Assembly (NCBI RefSeq): GCF_026712205.1
Contig: NZ_JAPPUW010000001.1
Coordinates: forward strand, 248,001 to 312,000
Source: Pelomonas aquatica
Lineage (GTDB): Bacteria > Pseudomonadota > Gammaproteobacteria > Burkholderiales > Burkholderiaceae_C
Reading direction: 5' to 3'
DNA length: 64,000 bases
A program made the position numbers and the translations under genes. Shown in pieces: positions 9,373-18,127 of the stretch (the first letter of the stretch is position 1; every line of letters begins with the position of its first letter). The notes under the pieces were generated by a model. The model was not told where the DNA came from and ran no database searches. It saw nothing but the letters and a program-made list of their open reading frames with translations.

Positions 9373-10498
9373 ACATGAGTTGCGTGTGCTGCAGGTCAGC
9401 GCCTTCTTCCCCGCGCACGGCGGAGGCATCGAGATCGTGGCCGGCGCGTTGGCGGAGCGACTGCCTCGGGCCGGCATCACACTGCACTGGATGGCCGGCG
9501 GCCCGCGGGAGGAATGGCCAACCGCCTGGCCCGGCGCGACGCTGGACGCCGCACCGGCCTGGGATCCGCTGGAGCGGCACCTCGGGCTGCCCTGCCCGAT
9601 CTGGAGTCCCGCCAGCCTCGTGCGGCTGTGGCGCCACATCGGTGCCAGCGATGTCGTGCAGGCGCATGACTTCCTCTACCTGCCCACGCTGGCCGCGATG
9701 CTGTTCGCCGCGATGCGTGGCCGGCCCGTCGTGCTGACCCAGCACATCGGAGCGATTCCCTATCGCTCGCGCTGGGCGCGCCGCCTGCTGGCGGGCCTGA
9801 ACCGCAGTCTCGGCGCCCTGGTACTGGGCCGGGTCGCACAGGTCGTCTTCGTCGGCCAGCCGGTGCAGCGCTACTTCGAACGCTTCGTGCGCTTTCGTCG
9901 CCCGCCCCGCCTCGTGCCCAACGGCGTGGACCACACGCTCTTCCACCCACTCGACACCTCGCCCGCAGGCAATTTGCACCTGCTCTTCGTCGGCCGTTTC
10001 GTCGAGAAGAAAGGCTTGGCCCTGCTGCGCGGCTGCCTGGACCTGTCCGGCGCCGTGTGGACCTTCGTGGGCAACGGTCCGCTCGAACCTCCCACCGGCC
10101 CGCAGGTGAGGCTGGCCGGCCGCCTCAGCCCCGCCCAGGTGGCCGACGAGTTCCGCGCTGCCGATCTGCTCGTCCTGCCCAGCACCGGCGAAGGCTTCCC
10201 CCTCGTCGTGCAGGAGGCCCTGGCCTGCGGCACGCCGGTGCTCGTCAGCACGGAGGTCTTCGAAGCCTTCCCCAGCGTCGATGAGTGCTGCGTCTTCCAC
10301 GTCGAGCTGCGCGGCGCAGCGGCGGAGCAGGCGCTGCGCGAACGCCTGCGCCAACTGCTCGCCGAACCCGGCCGGCTGCGCGAGGCGCGCGCCGCCGCGG
10401 CCGCCTTGGCCCGCCAATGGGACTGGGGTGCCACGACCCAGCACTACGCCGACCTCTATCGCGGCCTGGCCGCGCCGAACACCCTGCCCTCGCCATGA
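9365..10498 (+). CDS. Glycosyltransferase family 4
   Basis: A 377-residue cytosolic GT-B enzyme. The N-terminal glycine-rich acceptor loop reads FFPAHGGGIEIVAGALAERL. The C-terminal donor domain shows LFVGRFVEKKGL near residue 212 and the GT4 pattern PSTGEGFPLVVQEALACGTPVL near residue 278, in which the Glu pair contacts the nucleotide sugar. It likely adds a hexose to the growing lipid-linked oligosaccharide. It overlaps the preceding methyltransferase by eight bases and the following GT2 by four. Confidence 0.88.
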   Translation: MSEHELRVLQVSAFFPAHGGGIEIVAGALAERLPRAGITLHWMAGGPREEWPTAWPGATLDAAPAWDPLERHLGLPCPIWSPASLVRLWRHIGASDVVQAHDFLYLPTLAAMLFAAMRGRPVVLTQHIGAIPYRSRWARRLLAGLNRSLGALVLGRVAQVVFVGQPVQRYFERFVRFRRPPRLVPNGVDHTLFHPLDTSPAGNLHLLFVGRFVEKKGLALLRGCLDLSGAVWTFVGNGPLEPPTGPQVRLAGRLSPAQVADEFRAADLLVLPSTGEGFPLVVQEALACGTPVLVSTEVFEAFPSVDECCVFHVELRGAAAEQALRERLRQLLAEPGRLREARAAAAALARQWDWGATTQHYADLYRGLAAPNTLPSP

Positions 10499-11667
10499 GC
10501 TCGCCGCTTGAACTGACCATCCTGATGCCCTGCCTGAACGAGGCCCTCACCGTCGGACGGTGCGTACGCCAGGCCCGGTCCTTCCTGGCCGCGCGCGGCA
10601 TCGCCGGTGAGGTGATCGTCGCCGACAACGGCTCCAGCGACGGCAGCCGGGAACTGGCGGCTGCCGAAGGTGCCTGCGTGGTCGCCGTCGAGGAGCGTGG
10701 CTATGGTGCGGCGCTGCGCGCTGGCATCGAAGCTGCTGAGGGTCGCTTCGTCATCATGGGCGACTCGGACTGCAGCTACGACTTCTCCCGCCTGGACGGC
10801 TTCGTCTCTGCATTGCGCGGTGGCCAGCAGCTCGTCATGGGCAACCGTTTTGCGGGCGGCATCGCGCCCGGCGCCATGCCCAAACTGCACCGCTATCTCG
10901 GCAACCCCGTGCTGAGCTTCATCGGCCGCCTCTTCTTCAAAAGCCCGGTGCGCGACTTTCATTGCGGCCTGCGTGGCTTCGAGCGCGTCGCGATGCTGCG
11001 CCTGGGCCTGCAATCGCTGGGCATGGAGTTCGCCAGCGAGATGGTCGTCAAGGCCACGCTGCACGGCCTGCGCATCGCCGAGGTGCCGACGACGCTGTCG
11101 CCTGACGGCCGGGATCACCCGCCCCACTTGCGCAGCTGGCGCGATGGCTGGCGCCATCTGCGCTTCCTGCTGCTGCACGCGCCGGCCTGGCTTTTCATGT
11201 ACCCGGGCCTGGCCCTGCTCCTGCTGGGGGCTGCGGCCAGCGTCGCACTGGGCCTCGGCCCGCTGCCGCTTGGCTTCGCGACGCTGGACGTACACAGCAT
11301 GCTGTACGCGGCGGCCGCGGCCTGCCTGGGTCTGCAGATGCTGATGTTTGCCGGTGTCTGCTCCCTGCATGCGGTACGCATCGGCGTGCTGCCGCAGCTG
11401 CCTACCGGCCTGGGCTGGGTACACAGGGTGCAGCTGGAGCTGGCGCTGCTGACGGCGCTGGCGCTGTTCGTCGTCGGTATGGGTTTCGCCGGCGCCAGCG
11501 TATGGCTGTGGTGGCATCAATCGCGCTTCGGTGCCGCCAACCCGGCACAGCTGATGCGCGTCGTCATCCCGGGCGCCAGCTTCATGCTCGCCGCAGGTCA
11601 GATTGCGATGAGCGCCTTCATGTTCGAGTTCATCCGCATGGCACCGCAGCGCCAGGTTCAGAGCTGA
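10495..11667 (+). CDS. Glycosyltransferase family 2 (dolichol-phosphate-mannose-synthase-like) with C-terminal membrane helices
   Basis: A 390-residue protein. The GT-A domain occupies about residues 1-230: MPCLNEA at the start, [10 protein letters not shown] (donor binding), the metal motif [10 protein letters not shown], and FHCGLRGF near the catalytic site. Four hydrophobic segments follow from about residue 235, as in undecaprenyl-phosphate glycosyltransferases. It probably charges undecaprenyl phosphate with a sugar used by the GT-C enzyme at 5124. The ATG at 10495 overlaps the GT4 stop. The last ten bases overlap the convergent moaC gene, marking the end of the glycan cluster. Confidence 0.85.
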   Translation: MSSPLELTILMPCLNEALTVGRCVRQARSFLAARGIAGEVIVADNGSSDGSRELAAAEGACVVAVEERGYGAALRAGIEAAEGRFVIMGDSDCSYDFSRLDGFVSALRGGQQLVMGNRFAGGIAPGAMPKLHRYLGNPVLSFIGRLFFKSPVRDFHCGLRGFERVAMLRLGLQSLGMEFASEMVVKATLHGLRIAEVPTTLSPDGRDHPPHLRSWRDGWRHLRFLLLHAPAWLFMYPGLALLLLGAAASVALGLGPLPLGFATLDVHSMLYAAAAACLGLQMLMFAGVCSLHAVRIGVLPQLPTGLGWVHRVQLELALLTALALFVVGMGFAGASVWLWWHQSRFGAANPAQLMRVVIPGASFMLAAGQIAMSAFMFEFIRMAPQRQVQS

Positions 11668-12143
11668 GCGCGCCACTCCCCCGACTTGCCACCCTGCTTC
11701 TCCAGCACCCGCACGCGGTCGATGACCATGCCGCGGTCGGTGGCCTTGCACATGTCGTAGATGGTCAGCAGGCCGACCTGCACGGCGCACAGCGCCTCCA
11801 TCTCCACGCCGGTGCGGCCCAGGGTCTCGACCTGGGCGCGGCACAGCACGCGGCTGCCGGCCTCGTCGAGCTCGAACTCGACGGCCACGCGCGTGATCGG
11901 CAGCGGGTGGCACAGCGGCACGAGGTCGGCGCAGCGCTTGGCGCCCTGGATGGCCGCGATGCGCGCGACGCCCAGCACGTCGCCCTTCCTGGCCGTGCCG
12001 CTGGCGATCAGCGCGAAGGTTGCGGGCTGCATGCGGATCTCGCCGGCCGCGACGGCGATGCGATGGGTCTCGGCCTTGGCCGACACGTCCACCATATGGG
12101 CCTGGCCCTGGGCGTCGAAATGGGTCAACGGGGAGGTGGACAT
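11658..12143 (-). CDS. moaC: Cyclic pyranopterin monophosphate synthase MoaC
   Basis: This 161-residue enzyme converts 3',8-cyclo-7,8-dihydroguanosine triphosphate to cyclic pyranopterin monophosphate in molybdenum cofactor synthesis. Family landmarks are [16 protein letters not shown] at the N-terminus, LIPLCHPL-type [18 protein letters not shown], and the C-terminal active-site segment MCKATDRGM. The start is placed at the internal ATG (MSTSPLTHF), which matches the family N-terminus. An ATG four codons upstream is possible. It is a stand-alone moaC: no other moa gene is nearby. It is divergent from the M48 protease gene with 75 bases between. Confidence 0.95.
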   Translation of the reverse strand: MSTSPLTHFDAQGQAHMVDVSAKAETHRIAVAAGEIRMQPATFALIASGTARKGDVLGVARIAAIQGAKRCADLVPLCHPLPITRVAVEFELDEAGSRVLCRAQVETLGRTGVEMEALCAVQVGLLTIYDMCKATDRGMVIDRVRVLEKQGGKSGEWRAQL

Positions 12144-12218
12144 GCCAGGAAACATTCAGGAAACCGAGTTGCAGGCATCATAGACAGCCGGTTCTGCGCC
12201 GGTCGGAGCCCCTGTTCG

Positions 12219-13820
12219 ATGAAGAAGTTTGCCGCCTCCCGCCCCCTGCTGACCCTGCTCGCGGCCGCCACGCTGGCCCTGCCCGGCGCGCCGCTGAATG
12301 CCCAGGTCAACCTGCCGGCGCTGGGCGACTCGGTGTCGCAGGACCTCGACGTCGGCTCCGAGCGCCGCCTGGGCGACCAGGTCATGCGCCAGATCCGCAT
12401 CGACCCCGACTATGTGCAGGACGCGCTGCTGCAGGAGTATCTGGAGGGCATCTGGAACCCGCTGGTCGCGGCGGCGCGCAAGCTGGGCCACATCGGCGAC
12501 GAGACGCAGGCGCGCTTCGCCTGGGAGCCCTTCCTGGTGCGCGACAAGAGCGTCAACGCCTTCGCGCTGCCGGGTGGTTTCGTCGGCACCCATCTCGGCC
12601 TGATCCAGATGACGGTGTCGCGCGACGAGCTGGCTTCGGTGCTGGCCCACGAGCTCTCGCACATCACGCAGCGCCACATCGCGCGCCGCATTGCCGGCGA
12701 CTCGCGCAACAGCATGGTCGCCATCGCCGGCCTGCTGCTGGGCATCCTGGCCGCGTCGCGCGGCAACATCGAGGCGGCCAATGCGGGCATCGTCGGCGGC
12801 CAGGCCGCAGCGACGCAGCTGTCGCTGAACTTCTCGCGCGACATGGAGCGCGAGGCCGACCGCGTCGGCTTCAACGTGCTCGTCGAGGCCGGCTTCGCGG
12901 GCAGCGGCATGGTCAGCATGTTCGAGCGCATGGAGCAGGCCTACCACCTGATGGACAACGGCTCCTACCCCTATCTGCGCTCCCACCCGCTGACGAGCGA
13001 GCGCATCGGCGACGCGCGCACGCGGCTGGCGCTGGAGCCTTTCTCGCGCCCGCGGGGCCTGGCCGAGCATGCGCTGATGGCGGCGCGCTCGCGGGTGCTG
13101 ATGGACCCGCGCGTCGAAGCCTGGCGCGTGCTCGAGAACTACGACGCCGGCGCGCGCAAGGACGCCAGCAACGGCTACGAGCAGCTCGGCGCGCGCTATG
13201 CCGCGTCGCTCGCGGCCATCAAGCTGCGCGACTTCGAGCGCGCCGAGGCCTCGCTGCGCAGCGCCGAGCTGAGCCTGCAACTGATCGCCCCCAGCCCCGC
13301 CGAGGCGGCCGCCGCCGCGCGCACGCTGACCTATCTGCGCGCCGAACTCGCCGAGGCGCGCGGCCGGCCGGCCGACGGCATCGTGGCGCTGGACGCGCTC
13401 AAGGGCGAGAAGTCGCGGCCGATGCTGATGCAGCGCGTCGGCCTGGCCCTGGCCTCCGGGCCGATGCCGGCGGCTGGCCCCGCATTGCGCGAGGCCGCGG
13501 ATGCGCTGCAGACCCACGTCAGCCTGGAGCCCAACGACGCGCTGGCCTGGCACGAGCTCGCGCTGATCTGGGAGAAGCTGGGCCAGCCGCTGCGCGCGGT
13601 GCGCGCCCAGGCCGAGACCCACGCCGCGGCGGGCGACCTGAACGGCGCCATCGACCGGCTGCGCTCCGGCCTGCGCCAGTCGCGCGGCCCCGACGCCGAC
13701 CAGGTCGAGGCCTCGGTCATCGACGCGCGCCTGCGCACGCTGGTCTACCAGCGCCAGGGCATCCTGGCCGAGATGTACAAGGGCCGCTACATCCCGCCGG
13801 ACGTCGAGCTGCCGGATTGA
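12219..13820 (+). CDS. M48 family metalloprotease, BepA/YfgC-like
   Basis: A 533-residue periplasmic protein with a signal peptide (cleavage near residue 28, LNAQVN). The zinc site is HELSH at residues 144-148, with the third ligand in EREADRVG downstream. The C-terminal half is a TPR-like helical region rich in Ala and Leu. BepA-type proteins help assemble or degrade outer-membrane proteins such as LptD. The length and domain order agree with BepA. The ATG at 12219 is the first that gives a signal peptide. The longer upstream frame is antisense to moaC. Confidence 0.88.
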   Translation: MKKFAASRPLLTLLAAATLALPGAPLNAQVNLPALGDSVSQDLDVGSERRLGDQVMRQIRIDPDYVQDALLQEYLEGIWNPLVAAARKLGHIGDETQARFAWEPFLVRDKSVNAFALPGGFVGTHLGLIQMTVSRDELASVLAHELSHITQRHIARRIAGDSRNSMVAIAGLLLGILAASRGNIEAANAGIVGGQAAATQLSLNFSRDMEREADRVGFNVLVEAGFAGSGMVSMFERMEQAYHLMDNGSYPYLRSHPLTSERIGDARTRLALEPFSRPRGLAEHALMAARSRVLMDPRVEAWRVLENYDAGARKDASNGYEQLGARYAASLAAIKLRDFERAEASLRSAELSLQLIAPSPAEAAAAARTLTYLRAELAEARGRPADGIVALDALKGEKSRPMLMQRVGLALASGPMPAAGPALREAADALQTHVSLEPNDALAWHELALIWEKLGQPLRAVRAQAETHAAAGDLNGAIDRLRSGLRQSRGPDADQVEASVIDARLRTLVYQRQGILAEMYKGRYIPPDVELPD

Positions 13821-13821
13821 G

Positions 13822-13860
13822 CCCACCCCCTACGGCCTGACGGCCGCCGCTTGAGGGACG
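13822..13860. repeat. Partial copy of a hairpin-rich intergenic repeat
   Basis: Directly after the protease stop, CCACCCCCTACG is followed by a GGCC-based inverted repeat and a C/T-rich end. Read on the minus strand this has the same layout as the end of the element at 38624-38690 (hairpin, then CGTAGGGGGTGG). The similarity is seen by eye over about 35 bases and is imperfect in the middle. Confidence 0.4.
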
Positions 13861-13912
13861 ACGGGCTATGCGCCCGCCTCGCTACCCAACCCCATGCCGC
13901 AGGGCGAGGTTC

Positions 13913-14269
13913 TCAGTCCTGTGGAAAGAGCCGCTCGATGATGACGTCGATGACCATGCCGCACAGGCTGTAGATCAGCGAGCCGACCAGCGCGGCCCAG
14001 AAGCCCTTGACCACGAGGCCCTCCAGCAGGGAGGCGGCGGCCCAGAACGTCAGCGCGTTGATGACGAACAGGAAGAGCCCCAGGCTCAGCACCGTCACCG
14101 GCAGCGTCAGCAGCACGAGGACGGGCCGCAGCAGCGTGTTCAGCAGGCCCAGCACGAAGGCCGCGAGCAGTGCCGAGCTGAAGCTGGTCACCTCGACGCC
14201 GGAGTAGAGGTGGGCCACCAGCAGCAACGCACCGGCCAGCAGCAGCCAACGGACGAGGATCTTGATCAT
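13913..14269 (-). CDS. Phage holin family 4-like small membrane protein
   Basis: A 118-residue protein made of four hydrophobic helices joined by short loops, with the characteristic [11 protein letters not shown] motif between helices 2 and 3 and a final amphipathic IIERLFPQD tail. This matches the widespread chromosomal protein family annotated as phage holin family 4 (YvlD-like). The name is historical, since members are ordinary inner-membrane proteins of unknown role and no phage genes are nearby. The start is MIKILVRW at 14269. An ATG four codons earlier is possible. Confidence 0.85.
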   Translation of the reverse strand: MIKILVRWLLLAGALLLVAHLYSGVEVTSFSSALLAAFVLGLLNTLLRPVLVLLTLPVTVLSLGLFLFVINALTFWAAASLLEGLVVKGFWAALVGSLIYSLCGMVIDVIIERLFPQD

Positions 14270-14320
14270 GGCCGCGAGCATATCGGGCCGCCGCCCGCCG
14301 CTCAACCGGGGCCAAGCTAT

Positions 14321-14566
14321 GTGGAGACGGCCGCCGGCGCCAGGCAGCGTGCGCTGGCGGCGGGCATCGTCGTGCACCTGCGCATCGTCGTCGACGCACG
14401 CGGCCAGCCGCGTGCGATCACGCTGGCGCGGTCCTCGGGCTTCGCCCGCCTGGATGAGCAGGCGCTGCTGGACATGCGCAGCGCCCGCTTCGTGCCGCAG
14501 ACCGAGAACGGCCAGCCCGTCGAGTGGGAAGTCATCGCGCCGATGTCCTACGAAGTCGACCGCTGA
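14321..14566 (+). CDS. TonB C-terminal domain protein, N-terminally truncated
   Basis: The 81 residues from the GTG at 14321 match only the C-terminal domain of TonB: a strand with [16 protein letters not shown], then the signature [12 protein letters not shown] and ARFVPQ. A working TonB also needs an N-terminal membrane anchor and a proline-rich linker. Neither is encoded: the frame upstream is open but runs antisense to the holin-like gene and has no hydrophobic segment. It could be a remnant of a tonB gene or a small stand-alone domain protein. The start codon is uncertain. It lies just upstream of the eroded receptor gene. Confidence 0.55.
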   Translation: METAAGARQRALAAGIVVHLRIVVDARGQPRAITLARSSGFARLDEQALLDMRSARFVPQTENGQPVEWEVIAPMSYEVDR

Positions 14567-14663
14567 CCGCGCTTTTCCAACCCCATCAGCCATGCCGTGG
14601 GCGGCCCGCCCTGCCGTCGTGGGTAAAGCCATGCCCCTTCACGATCCCTCGGAGAGATTCCCC

Positions 14664-15974
14664 ATGTCCCGCAAGAAGAACCAGCCGGCCGCCGCGGAGG
14701 ACGGCGGCAAGCAGAGCCTGCAGGCCAACACCACGACGCTCGGCAAGGGCAGGCAGGAGATCCGCGACATCCCGCAATCGCTCACCGTCGTGACCGAGAA
14801 GCTGATCGACGACGCCAAGCTCGACACGCTGAAGCAGGCGCTGCACTACACGGCCGGCATCACCTTCGCCGCCACAGAGAACGGCACGGCCAGCGACCAT
14901 CTGCGCGGCCGCGCCTTCTACGGCACGGGTTCGTGGACGCACCGCTGCGCCGACGGCGGCGAGCTGCTGGGCGGCCTGCGCTGGGACCGCGTCAGGTCCG
15001 ACATGACGAGCGTGGGCCACGCCAACAGCGGCACCGACGTCTCCAACGCCCGCACGGCCAGCCGCCTGTCCTACCCGTCGCTGTGGAGCGGGCGCACCGG
15101 CCTGCTGTTCCAGCCGACGGCCAGCCAGTCCTATCACTTCTCCTGGGGCACGTCCTTCAACACCTCGGCCGACACCTACCAGTACACGACGCAGCAGATC
15201 GCCGACGTGCCGGCCGAGAAGAGCCGCAACATCGAACTGGGCGCCAAGCTGGACTGGCTGGACGGCAGGCTGTCGACGCGCGCGGCGCTGTTCCGCACCG
15301 AGAAATACAACGAGCGCACGACGGACTCAGACTTCGCCGGCACCTACCCCGTGCTGAGCGGCAGGCGCCATTCGCAGGGCCTGGCGTTCGACATCGTCGG
15401 CCGCGTCACGCCCGAGCTGGAGGTCTACGTCTCCTACGCCTATTTGCACCAGGCCGTCATCGACAAGGTCGGCAGCGCCGTCACGCCACCGAACAGCAGC
15501 GGCTACAAGACGCTGGTCGGCGCGCCCGTGGGCCTGTTGCCCAGGCACTCCGGCGCGGCCAACGGCTTCGGCAACCACGTCGACAGCGCCGTGCGCCATC
15601 TGCGCGACGGCGGCGGGCGGGTGCGCACCGACGTGTCCTGCACCCTCTTCCTCAGCGAGCCGGACGAGTACGACGGTGGCGAGCTGACGATGGAGGACAC
15701 CTTCGGCCGGCAGCGCATCAAGCTGCCGGCGGGCGACCTGATCGTCTACCCGGGTCACAGCGTGCACCGCGTCGAGCCCGTCACGCGCGGCCAGCGCCTG
15801 GCCAGCTATTTCTGGGTGCAGAGCCTGGTGCGCAGCGCCGAGCAGCGCCGCCTGCTGTTCGACATGGACAGCCATTTGATGAGCCTGCGCAGCCGGCTGG
15901 GCGAAGCCGACCCGGCCGTCATCGGCCTGACCGGCACCTACCACAACCTGCTGCGCATGTGGCTGGACTGCTGA
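14664..15974 (+). CDS. Chimeric TonB-dependent siderophore receptor / PiuC-type Fe(II) hydroxylase (likely decayed)
   Basis: A continuous 436-residue frame that looks like two genes joined. Residues 1-80 resemble the start of a catecholate receptor ([20 protein letters not shown]) but without a signal peptide. The rest of the plug is missing. Residues 95-300 resemble mid-barrel strands ([21 protein letters not shown]). From about residue 300 the sequence becomes the C-terminal part of a PKHD-type 2-oxoglutarate/Fe(II) oxygenase ([53 protein letters not shown]), with His and Asp metal ligands in GNHVD and a later His in HSVHRV. Its first 80-90 residues are absent. The start ATG has a GGAGA site seven bases upstream. 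Export seems impossible without a signal. An assembly error is the alternative. Confidence 0.65.
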   Translation: MSRKKNQPAAAEDGGKQSLQANTTTLGKGRQEIRDIPQSLTVVTEKLIDDAKLDTLKQALHYTAGITFAATENGTASDHLRGRAFYGTGSWTHRCADGGELLGGLRWDRVRSDMTSVGHANSGTDVSNARTASRLSYPSLWSGRTGLLFQPTASQSYHFSWGTSFNTSADTYQYTTQQIADVPAEKSRNIELGAKLDWLDGRLSTRAALFRTEKYNERTTDSDFAGTYPVLSGRRHSQGLAFDIVGRVTPELEVYVSYAYLHQAVIDKVGSAVTPPNSSGYKTLVGAPVGLLPRHSGAANGFGNHVDSAVRHLRDGGGRVRTDVSCTLFLSEPDEYDGGELTMEDTFGRQRIKLPAGDLIVYPGHSVHRVEPVTRGQRLASYFWVQSLVRSAEQRRLLFDMDSHLMSLRSRLGEADPAVIGLTGTYHNLLRMWLDC

Positions 15975-16006
15975 TTCACCCCCACCCGTTTTCCAAGGAG
16001 CCAACC

Positions 16007-16287
16007 ATGCAACGCGTCATCGCCCCCTCGCCCTCACGCTCGCGGCCGGCGCCGCCTTCGCCCACGGCAACGTCTCCTGCCCCGCCGTCCCCAAGGCGGA
16101 GATGAGGCCGCAAATGGAGCTGCAGAAGAAGCTCGAAGCCGAAGGCTGGAAGGTGCGCCAGGTCAAGCACTACAACGGCTGCTACGAGGTCTACGGCTTC
16201 GACGCCGAGGGCCACAAGACCGAGGCCTTCTTCCATCCCAAGGCCTTCGAGCGCGTCCACGCCGAAGGCCAGGCCGACGAAAAGTAA
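16007..16287 (+). pseudogene. Periplasmic PepSY-domain protein with a one-base frameshift in the signal peptide
   Basis: The ATG at 16007 has a good ribosome site (AAGGAG) and begins a signal-peptide-like start, MQRVIA. The frame breaks in a run of five C at 16023-16027. Adding one C would give MQRVIAPLALTLAAGAAFAHG, a textbook signal peptide that continues into the PepSY-like domain (LEAEGWKVRQVKHYNGCYEVYGFD). As read, only an internal ATG at 16102 yields the domain (61 residues), without export. The normal partner order in iron loci is receptor, PiuC, PepSY, cytochrome b561, and this order is kept here. It could be a real mutation, a phase-variable tract or a sequencing error. Confidence 0.65.
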
Positions 16288-16830
16288 GTGCGCCGCGTCT
16301 GGGATCCGCTCGTCCGCCTGCTGCACTGGACGCTGGCGGGCGCCGTGGCCACCTGCTGGGTCAGCGGACACTGGCCGCCGGGCGACTTCGACGCCGTGCA
16401 CCAGACCGCCGGCCATGTGGCCGGCGCCGCCGTCGCGCTGCGGCTGGCCTGGGGCTACGCCGGCGGCCGCTACGCGCGATTCGCGCAGTTCGTGCGCGGC
16501 CCGCGCGCCGTGCTGGCCCATGCCCGCGCGCTGCGCGCCGGCCACGAGCCGCGCCACATCGGCCATAACCCGCTGGGCGCATGGATGGTGCTGGCGCTGC
16601 TGGGCTGCAGCGCCGCACTGGCCCTCAGCGGCTGGCTCTACACGACCGAATGGCTGTGGGGCTGCGCGTGGCTGTCGGCCCTGCACGCCGCGCTCGCGTG
16701 GTGGGTCGCTGCCCTCGTCGCTGGGCACCTCGGCGGCGTCGCGGTGACGAGCTGGCGGCATCGCGAGAACCTCGCGGCCGCGATGTGCAGCGGCCGCAAA
16801 CGCGCGCCCGGCACCGACGACATCGACTGA
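16288..16830 (+). CDS. Cytochrome b561 family protein
   Basis: A 180-residue inner-membrane protein with four helices and an N-terminal WDPLVRLLHWTLAG, typical of bacterial di-heme cytochrome b561 subunits. Candidate heme-ligand histidines sit in RLLHW, in HQTAGH, in SALHAAL and in the last helix (AGHLGG). It starts with GTG immediately after the PepSY stop. In related loci this pair is linked to ferric reduction or hydroxylase electron supply. It appears intact, unlike its upstream partners. Confidence 0.85.
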   Translation: MRRVWDPLVRLLHWTLAGAVATCWVSGHWPPGDFDAVHQTAGHVAGAAVALRLAWGYAGGRYARFAQFVRGPRAVLAHARALRAGHEPRHIGHNPLGAWMVLALLGCSAALALSGWLYTTEWLWGCAWLSALHAALAWWVAALVAGHLGGVAVTSWRHRENLAAAMCSGRKRAPGTDDID

Positions 16831-16845
16831 GAAGTGCGTCGCCAA

Positions 16846-16868
16846 CGGCCTCGTATGACGCGAGGCCG
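16846..16868. other. 8-bp inverted repeat after cytochrome b561
   Basis: CGGCCTCG and CGAGGCCG pair perfectly around a seven-base loop just after the cytochrome stop. No T-run follows, so it is a weak terminator candidate at best. The rest of the gap to 17040 shows nothing I can name. Confidence 0.3.
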
Positions 16869-17040
16869 CGACAACCTCGATGTTTCCTGGGCAGATAGGC
16901 GTTTCCTCCTGGGAGAAAGCCTTCTATTCCTCCATGGAGAGCAGTACCATCGCCGGCGCAGGGTGCTAGAGAGTATTGAAGGCTTACGCGGCCTTCACCC
17001 GGGCCCGGCACATCAACAACCTTTGATGGAGTGAATCGAC

Positions 17041-17472
17041 ATGGCAACTGCGAAGAAGGCCGCGCCCGCGAAGAAGGCAGCGCCGGCCAAGAAGGCGGCT
17101 CCGGCCAAGAAAGCCGCCGCCACCCCCGTGAAGGCCGCCGCGAAGAAGGCGGCGCCGGCCAAGAAGGCCGCGCCCGCGAAGAAGGCAGCCCCGGCCAAGA
17201 AGGCCGCGGCCCCCGCCAAGAAGCGCACGCCCAACGCAGCCTTCATGAAAGCCCTGACCCCCAGCGCGGCCCTGGCCGCCATCGTCGGCGCGACCCCGCT
17301 GCCGCGCACCGACGTGACCAAGAAGGTCTGGGAATACATCAAGAAGAACAAGCTGCAGGACGAGCTGCAGAAGCGCGTCATCAACGCCGACGCCAAGCTG
17401 AAGGAGATCTTCGGCAAGGCCAAGGCCGACATGTTCGAGATGACCAAGCTGATCAACAGCCACCTGAAGTGA
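17041..17472 (+). CDS. SWIB/MDM2-domain protein with histone-H1-like N-terminal tail
   Basis: A 143-residue protein in two parts. Residues 1-63 are tandem KKAAPA-type repeats (Lys/Ala/Pro), like the C-terminal tail of eukaryotic histone H1, and should bind DNA non-specifically. Residues 64-143 form a SWIB domain (DVTKKVWEYIKKNKLQ, KLKEIFGKAKADMFEMTKLI). Such fusions are known in Burkholderiales and chlamydiae and are taken to be nucleoid-associated. GGAG at 17027-17030 precedes the ATG. A clear intrinsic terminator follows, so it is a single-gene unit. Confidence 0.9.
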   Translation: MATAKKAAPAKKAAPAKKAAPAKKAAATPVKAAAKKAAPAKKAAPAKKAAPAKKAAAPAKKRTPNAAFMKALTPSAALAAIVGATPLPRTDVTKKVWEYIKKNKLQDELQKRVINADAKLKEIFGKAKADMFEMTKLINSHLK

Positions 17473-17505
17473 AGCGGCGCCGCGCCCGCCGCGGCCTCGT
17501 GCACG

Positions 17506-17531
17506 AAAGCCCGCCGAGAGCGGGTTTTTTT
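17506..17531 (+). terminator. Intrinsic terminator of the SWIB gene
   Basis: The hairpin CCCGC/GCGGG, extended by a G-T pair and three A-T pairs, with loop CGAGA, is followed by a run of seven T. It lies 33 bases after the SWIB stop and 24 bases before the 3' end of the convergent regulator gene. Confidence 0.8.
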
Positions 17532-17554
17532 CTGGCCGCGCCCGCTCCGCTTGC

Positions 17555-17947
17555 TCAGTCGAGCAAGCGTTGCAGGCCGCTTTGCAGCTGCGGCACGTCG
17601 ATGGGCTTGAGCCAGTAGTCGTCGAAGCCCGCCTCGCGCGCCGCGCGCACCAGCGCGCCGGGGTCGTCGGCCGACAGTGCAATCCAGCGCACGCCCTGCA
17701 GCGCGGCCGACAGCCCGGCGTCCGCGCTGACGCGCCGGCGCAGCTCCAGCCCCGTCATGTCGGGCAGGTTCATGTCGACGAGCACGACGGCCGGCCGGCG
17801 CTCGGCGAGCGCGGCCAGCGCCTCGGCGCCCGTCTCGGCCAGCCGCAGTTCCCAGCCCGGCAGCAGCCGGAACACCTCCTCCATCAGGATCAGGTGGATG
17901 CGGTCGTCTTCGACGTAGAGCACCAGCGGCAGGGCGCGGTCGGGCAT
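17555..17947 (-). CDS. CheY-like response regulator (receiver domain only)
   Basis: A 130-residue single-domain receiver. The acidic pair is in YVEDD (residues 11-15), the phospho-acceptor is Asp58 in LVDMNLPDM, the switch residue is in IALSADD, and the conserved Lys is in WLKPID. There is no output domain and no kinase beside it, so its partner must be encoded elsewhere. The gene stands alone, convergent with the SWIB gene. Confidence 0.88.
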   Translation of the reverse strand: MPDRALPLVLYVEDDRIHLILMEEVFRLLPGWELRLAETGAEALAALAERRPAVVLVDMNLPDMTGLELRRRVSADAGLSAALQGVRWIALSADDPGALVRAAREAGFDDYWLKPIDVPQLQSGLQRLLD

Positions 17948-18127
17948 GGCAGGGTTGGGGGACAGCTACAGCGGTCGGCACGATAGCAGCAATGCCCGGC
18001 CCGGCCGACTGCAGGCGGCGAGGTCTCACTTTCGCCGGCATGCGTGATTTTTCTCACCGCTGGGATCCCCCCTCTTTGAGGGTTTCCAACGCGGACAAAC
18101 CCTGGGCATCCCTAATACTTGGGGCAT

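Noticed and set aside
13913-14269. Possible prophage remnant, because of the holin-like protein
   Set aside because: The family name is historical. No lysin, integrase or structural phage gene is nearby, and the protein is a common chromosomal one.
17041-17232. CRISPR-like or satellite repeat
   Set aside because: The repetition is codon-level, encoding the KKAAPA tail of a protein. There are no spacers.
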